A DNA stretch of 64,000 nt, taken from Rhinopomastus cyanomelas. Its lineage: Eukaryota; Chordata; Aves; Bucerotiformes; Rhinopomastidae. Positions 61,152-64,000 of this stretch are shown piece after piece; the stretch's first letter is position 1, and every line of letters begins with the position of its first letter. Location: assembly GCA_013400115.1 (NCBI GenBank), contig VXBP01002290.1:682001-746000 (forward strand). The letters are read 5' to 3'. The notes under the pieces are model-generated. The model searched no databases and had not been told where the DNA came from. It was given only the letters and a program-made list of their open reading frames with translations. A program made the position numbers and the translations under genes.

Positions 61152-61390
61152 TAAAATCACAGAATCATCATGGCTGGAAAGGACCTCTAGGATCAAAGTC
61201 CAGCCCTCACCCCAGCATCGCCCTAACCACTAGACTACGGCCTCAAGTGCTCTATCTACTCATCTTTTGAACACCTCCAGGGACAGTGACTCCACCACCT
61301 CCCTGGGCAGCCTGTTCCAGTGCCCAACCACTCTCTCAGTGAAGAACTTCTTCTTTGCCAGTACACTCAGGAAAGGCACCTTTTCTTGAT
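61152..61390 (-). mobile_element. CR1 LINE, 5'-truncated 3' portion
   Basis: The end runs AAATCACAGAATCATCATGG, CTGGAAAGGACCTCTAGGAT. It continues through CCTAACCACTAGACTACGGC, TCATCTTTTGAACACCTCCA, GGGACAGTGACTCCACCACC and TCCCTGGGCAGCCTGTTCCA to AGAACTTCTTCTTTGCCAG, the reverse-strand CR1 3' UTR plus the end of ORF2. Match quality falls off after about 61385, where the element was truncated. Confidence 0.95.
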
Positions 61391-61805
61391 GCCAGGGCAC
61401 AGCAGAGACACTAGCAATGCCCACTGCATGGGGGTCCATCTCTGTATATCCTGATGCTCCTTACAGCAGCACAAGTCATAAAACCACCCCCATTTGCTAA
61501 GTGTCAATTAAACTAGAGCAGACTGACAGAAAGTCACAGCACAGTTCAGACACACACTGGTGCCTGCTGGTGTTCAGAATCCAACTGCCAGTGACCTGGC
61601 ACGGGAGCAGCTTCCTACCTACAAGCGTTAGATCTTTGATACCAAATCCAACAGGCACATCTAAGAGTTAAGTGAAATATGTCATTCAGAGCTTCCATTT
61701 GCGCAAGTTGTGTGGGGAGCTGTATGTCAGCATCTGTGACTAAGCTGATTGTACAGGCTGCCTTTGATCAGGGGGATAAGAGCAAAGAGCAGTATTTGCA
61801 GAGTG

Positions 61806-62148
61806 CTACCTCCACCCTTCTAGTGTCCAACTGATACTGGAGCCATCTCCCCTTTCCTTCTGCCGAGAGAAAGAGAGTGGCCGGTTTTTCAGACTGACAA
61901 ACCACACTCCGTCCTCGGTGAATTCGGAATCACTTTGCTGGACACTTTTACTGAAATCCTGCAAGGACCCGCTGTCAGTGTCCACCTGTGCGACTGCTGT
62001 TCGGTACTGCATGGGGTGCACGAGAAATGCTTGCGAAAGGGGGAAACTCTGTCCCTTTAGAAGTACTATTGGTGAACAAAAGGTCCATCAGAGGTGGGCT
62101 TGGTACTGTCCGTGGGCACACAGGTCCTTTTCCTTTGGCCCCATCAGA
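61806..62148 (-). other. Weak exon candidate region on the minus strand
   Basis: On the minus strand a good 3' splice site (TTTTTGGTCTGTAATGTCTGCAG, AG at 62149-62150) precedes a 57-codon open segment (62148 down to a TGA at 61975-61977). It begins SDGAKGKGPVCPRTVPSPPL and continues MDLLFTNSTSKGTEFPP. A second minus frame overlapping the first is open from about 62081 to a TAG at 61806 and contains QDFSKSVQQSDSEFTEDGVW. The region holds about 11 CpGs in 260 bases, well above local background. The two protein-like frames in different phases could mean a frameshifted old exon or coincidence. No protein family is recognised. Confidence 0.2.
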
Positions 62149-62149
62149 C

Positions 62150-63000
62150 TGCAGACATTACAGACCAAAAAGCAGCAGGTACTCAGACCAGCTGGCAAGA
62201 AGATGCTGCATGCGGAAGCCTCTTCTGCCTGCTCCCTGGTGCTCTTGATCAGTTGACTTAAGGTCAGTCACCAAAATCAATGTTTTGCTTGTATATTCAG
62301 CATTTTTCCTTCCTCCCAGGAACAGCTCAGCACGGCTGCTTCCATCCAAAGCCACGTCTGGAATAGTCGAGTTGCACAAAATTTAATTTAAAAGAATGAT
62401 TTGGCCACATCTTTAGTTGCTGTGGGAATCATTATGGTGGGAGCTGTATGGGGTTGTTTTACGCTTCTTTCACCTGGACTAGAGTGTTCCCTAACAGGTG
62501 TGGATTTAATCAGGGGAGAAAGGGGAGACGAGGGGAAGAGCTCAGTCACTATGTCGATTCCATCCCTCTCCTCACACAGGCACAGGCAGTGCTCCTGCAA
62601 ATGCCCCACCTTAGGAGGAGAAAAAGCCTGGAAGTTACAGAATGTCCAAACATCTCACTGGTCTAAAATGGTAGGAAAGTGCTCATGGCTCTTCCCCCAA
62701 ACCCATGACCAAATCACCTAAGTTAGTGGAGCCCTCTGGCCCACAGGGGACGTTTTATTTAGCAACAGGCACACCTGCTGTTCCTTTGGCGAGCTGTGCG
62801 CTCACTCTGCGATGCAGCCAATCTGCGAGCCCAATTAATATTTTAAATCAAACTCCTGTCAGATGTTTTGAAATGAAACTACAGTTGGTGTTCTTTTTAA
62901 GGCAGTATCATCTTAAAAGTACAAAGACATCCAAAACTTTATGTAACGGCTGTTTACGTAAGGCCTTACGCTGGCTCAGGAGCGCTTTCCTTCCTCTGGA
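62150..63000. other. Non-coding stretch, no recognisable gene
   Basis: No gene is recognised. Plus frames of 72-136 codons overlap one another and are not supported by motifs. AATTAATATTTTAAATCAAA at 62834 and the following TGTCAGATG are homeodomain and bHLH-like cores in an A/T-rich setting. Confidence 0.5.
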
Positions 63001-63005
63001 TTTAG

Positions 63006-63218
63006 GACATTTTTCACTTGGGGCACGTGAAACAACTTGCTGTGCAAGAGCAGTTACTCACATGGGGCTGGGCTGGGGGGAAAGGGATTCACTCCAGTGG
63101 AAACTTAAAGCGTAAAGCTTATTGCTCCATTTGCAAAGAAACATCGTCGGAAGAACTGTTGGTTCACTGTCTCTCTGGCCATTGCTACAGAAATGGAAGT
63201 CCTGGCAGGAGGCTACAG
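63006..63218 (+). other. Exon candidate, 71 codons, with a Cys/His-spaced segment
   Basis: The segment starts directly after a strong pyrimidine-rich 3' splice site (GCTTTCCTTCCTCTGGATTTAG, AG at 63004-63005). It ends at a textbook 5' splice site (CTACAG/GTAAGT at 63219-63224), is 213 bases long, symmetrical (phase 0-0) and open in that frame. The product begins DIFHLGHVKQLAVQEQLL and later contains KAYCSICKETSSEELLVH then CLSGHCYRNGSPGRRLQ. The CxxC followed by HC and HC spacing recalls zinc-binding folds such as PHD-type fingers but satisfies none fully. Neighbouring exons were not found. Among splice-bounded frames in the window this is the best, but a chance event cannot be excluded. Confidence 0.25.
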
Positions 63219-63224
63219 GTAAGT

Positions 63225-63680
63225 CTCAGCGTTAGAGGCTGCATGTGTGCAGGACACAGAGCATTAACATCACTGGTGCGTGTGAATGTTCTCATTCAGG
63301 CCATAATTGATTCCCCGAGGAGATGCAAAACTAGCGCAAATATGCGACAAGCAAACCAAACTCTTCTGCTGAGGTGAGAGCACTGTGCGAATCCTGGAGC
63401 TAAATTTAGGCCGAGACTTGGAGTAAAGTAATTGTAAGCGCAGTGTAGCACTGAGTCACAGCTAACGAACGCTGTGAAGTGATTCAGTGAAGTTCTGCTC
63501 CTTTGTTACCATCAGTTTTGGATGGGGTTTTGGAAGCTCTTTAGTAGCTCAGAAATTTCAGAAGTTCAGCTCAAGTTACTCGGCTGGATTTCGCTGCCCA
63601 GTGCAACTGTCTAAGAAAAACTTGAATCTAATTTGTCTTTTAAATGTCGATGCAGGCTGGTTTGGGGCTGCGTGCGACAG
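63225..63680. other. Non-coding stretch, no recognisable gene
   Basis: Nothing recognisable. It includes several CpGs and a CAGCTAACGAACGC segment near 63459, but no repeat, RNA gene or supported coding frame. Confidence 0.5.
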
Positions 63681-63760
63681 TCACAGAATCACAGAACATT
63701 AGGGATTGGAAGGGACCTCGAAAGATCATCTAGTCCAATCCCCCTGCCAGACACTGTGGA
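63681..63760 (-). repeat. CR1 LINE 3' tail, young subfamily
   Basis: GTCACAGAATCACAGAACAT then TAGGGATTGGAAGGGACCTC and GAAAGATCATCTAGTCCAAT is nearly identical to the tails at 19.66 kb and 44.9 kb, with one small deletion in the second octamer. Only about 75 bases were inserted. Confidence 0.93.
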
Positions 63761-64000
63761 ACAGACACTACATTGACAGCTACAGGTAAAACACCAGTAG
63801 CGGTACCGCTCGGTGAGCCCCGGCACTGAAGAAATGGATGCGGTAAATAAGTGTCTGGTGAAGCTGTCTCACAAAGTGCAGTATTTGCTTGGTTTTATGG
63901 TCCGAGGTAAATCCAAATGGACCGGCTCACTGGTGATGAAGCTCCAACCTCTTTCTCTCTGTACAAGTGCTGCATTTGCATGGGAACGTCTTCCTCCTCC
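63761..64000. other. Window end, non-coding, nothing recognised
   Basis: Unique sequence with an ordinary composition and some CpGs (GTAGCGGTACCGCTCGG near 63798). No open frame, repeat or RNA feature is supported. Confidence 0.5.

Noticed and set aside
1..64000. Endogenous retrovirus, tRNA, rRNA, snRNA or CRISPR content
   Set aside because: No LTR pair, primer-binding site, gag/pol motif other than LINE type, cloverleaf or regularly spaced direct repeats could be found by reading either strand.

Overview
The window looks like non-coding DNA from a bird nuclear genome. The clearest evidence is about ten fragments of CR1, the dominant avian LINE, most of them 5'-truncated copies that end in the family's signature 3' tail (GGTCCCTTCCAA followed by ATTCTATG-type short repeats). 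Very old amniote debris also fits a bird: diverged CR1, MIR-like SINE scraps, and several copies of a palindromic repeat built around TTGACTTCAATGG. I see no bacterial or viral gene organisation, no tRNA or rRNA, no CRISPR array, and no endogenous-retrovirus LTR pair. The species cannot be fixed from this sequence alone.

The layout is as follows. Positions 1-14.8 kb are mostly unique intergenic or intronic sequence with scattered ancient repeat scraps and small tandem duplications. Positions 14.86-15.48 kb form an AT-rich block that keeps an unusual number of CpGs and many homeodomain-type TAAT cores; it is the best candidate conserved regulatory element. Positions 17-20 kb carry two CR1 tails, one of them interrupted by the only ambiguous base in the window, at 19866. 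Positions 22.5-25.3 kb hold a TG microsatellite and two further CpG-retaining blocks. Positions 34-46.5 kb are the repeat-rich part: a CR1 at 34.5 kb, a CR1 tail at 39.4 kb, and at 44.3-46.4 kb a young CR1 lying inside or against a much older one that still shows a reverse-transcriptase motif. Positions 54.8-64 kb are more GC- and CpG-rich and contain a marginal CpG island at about 54.9-55.2 kb, five or six reverse-oriented CR1 tails, and the more interesting exon-like open frames.

No host protein-coding gene can be named. Almost all open frames are the length expected by chance and have open antisense partners. The only recognisable protein-coding sequence is decayed CR1 ORF2. A few segments combine an open frame with good splice signals (41452-41529, 43772-43845, 63006-63218 on the plus strand; 61975-62148 on the minus strand). 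They are given as low-confidence exon candidates because vertebrate non-coding DNA produces such combinations by chance. The most likely overall reading is a large intron or a gene desert next to a gene, with several possible enhancers, but no gene anchors that interpretation.
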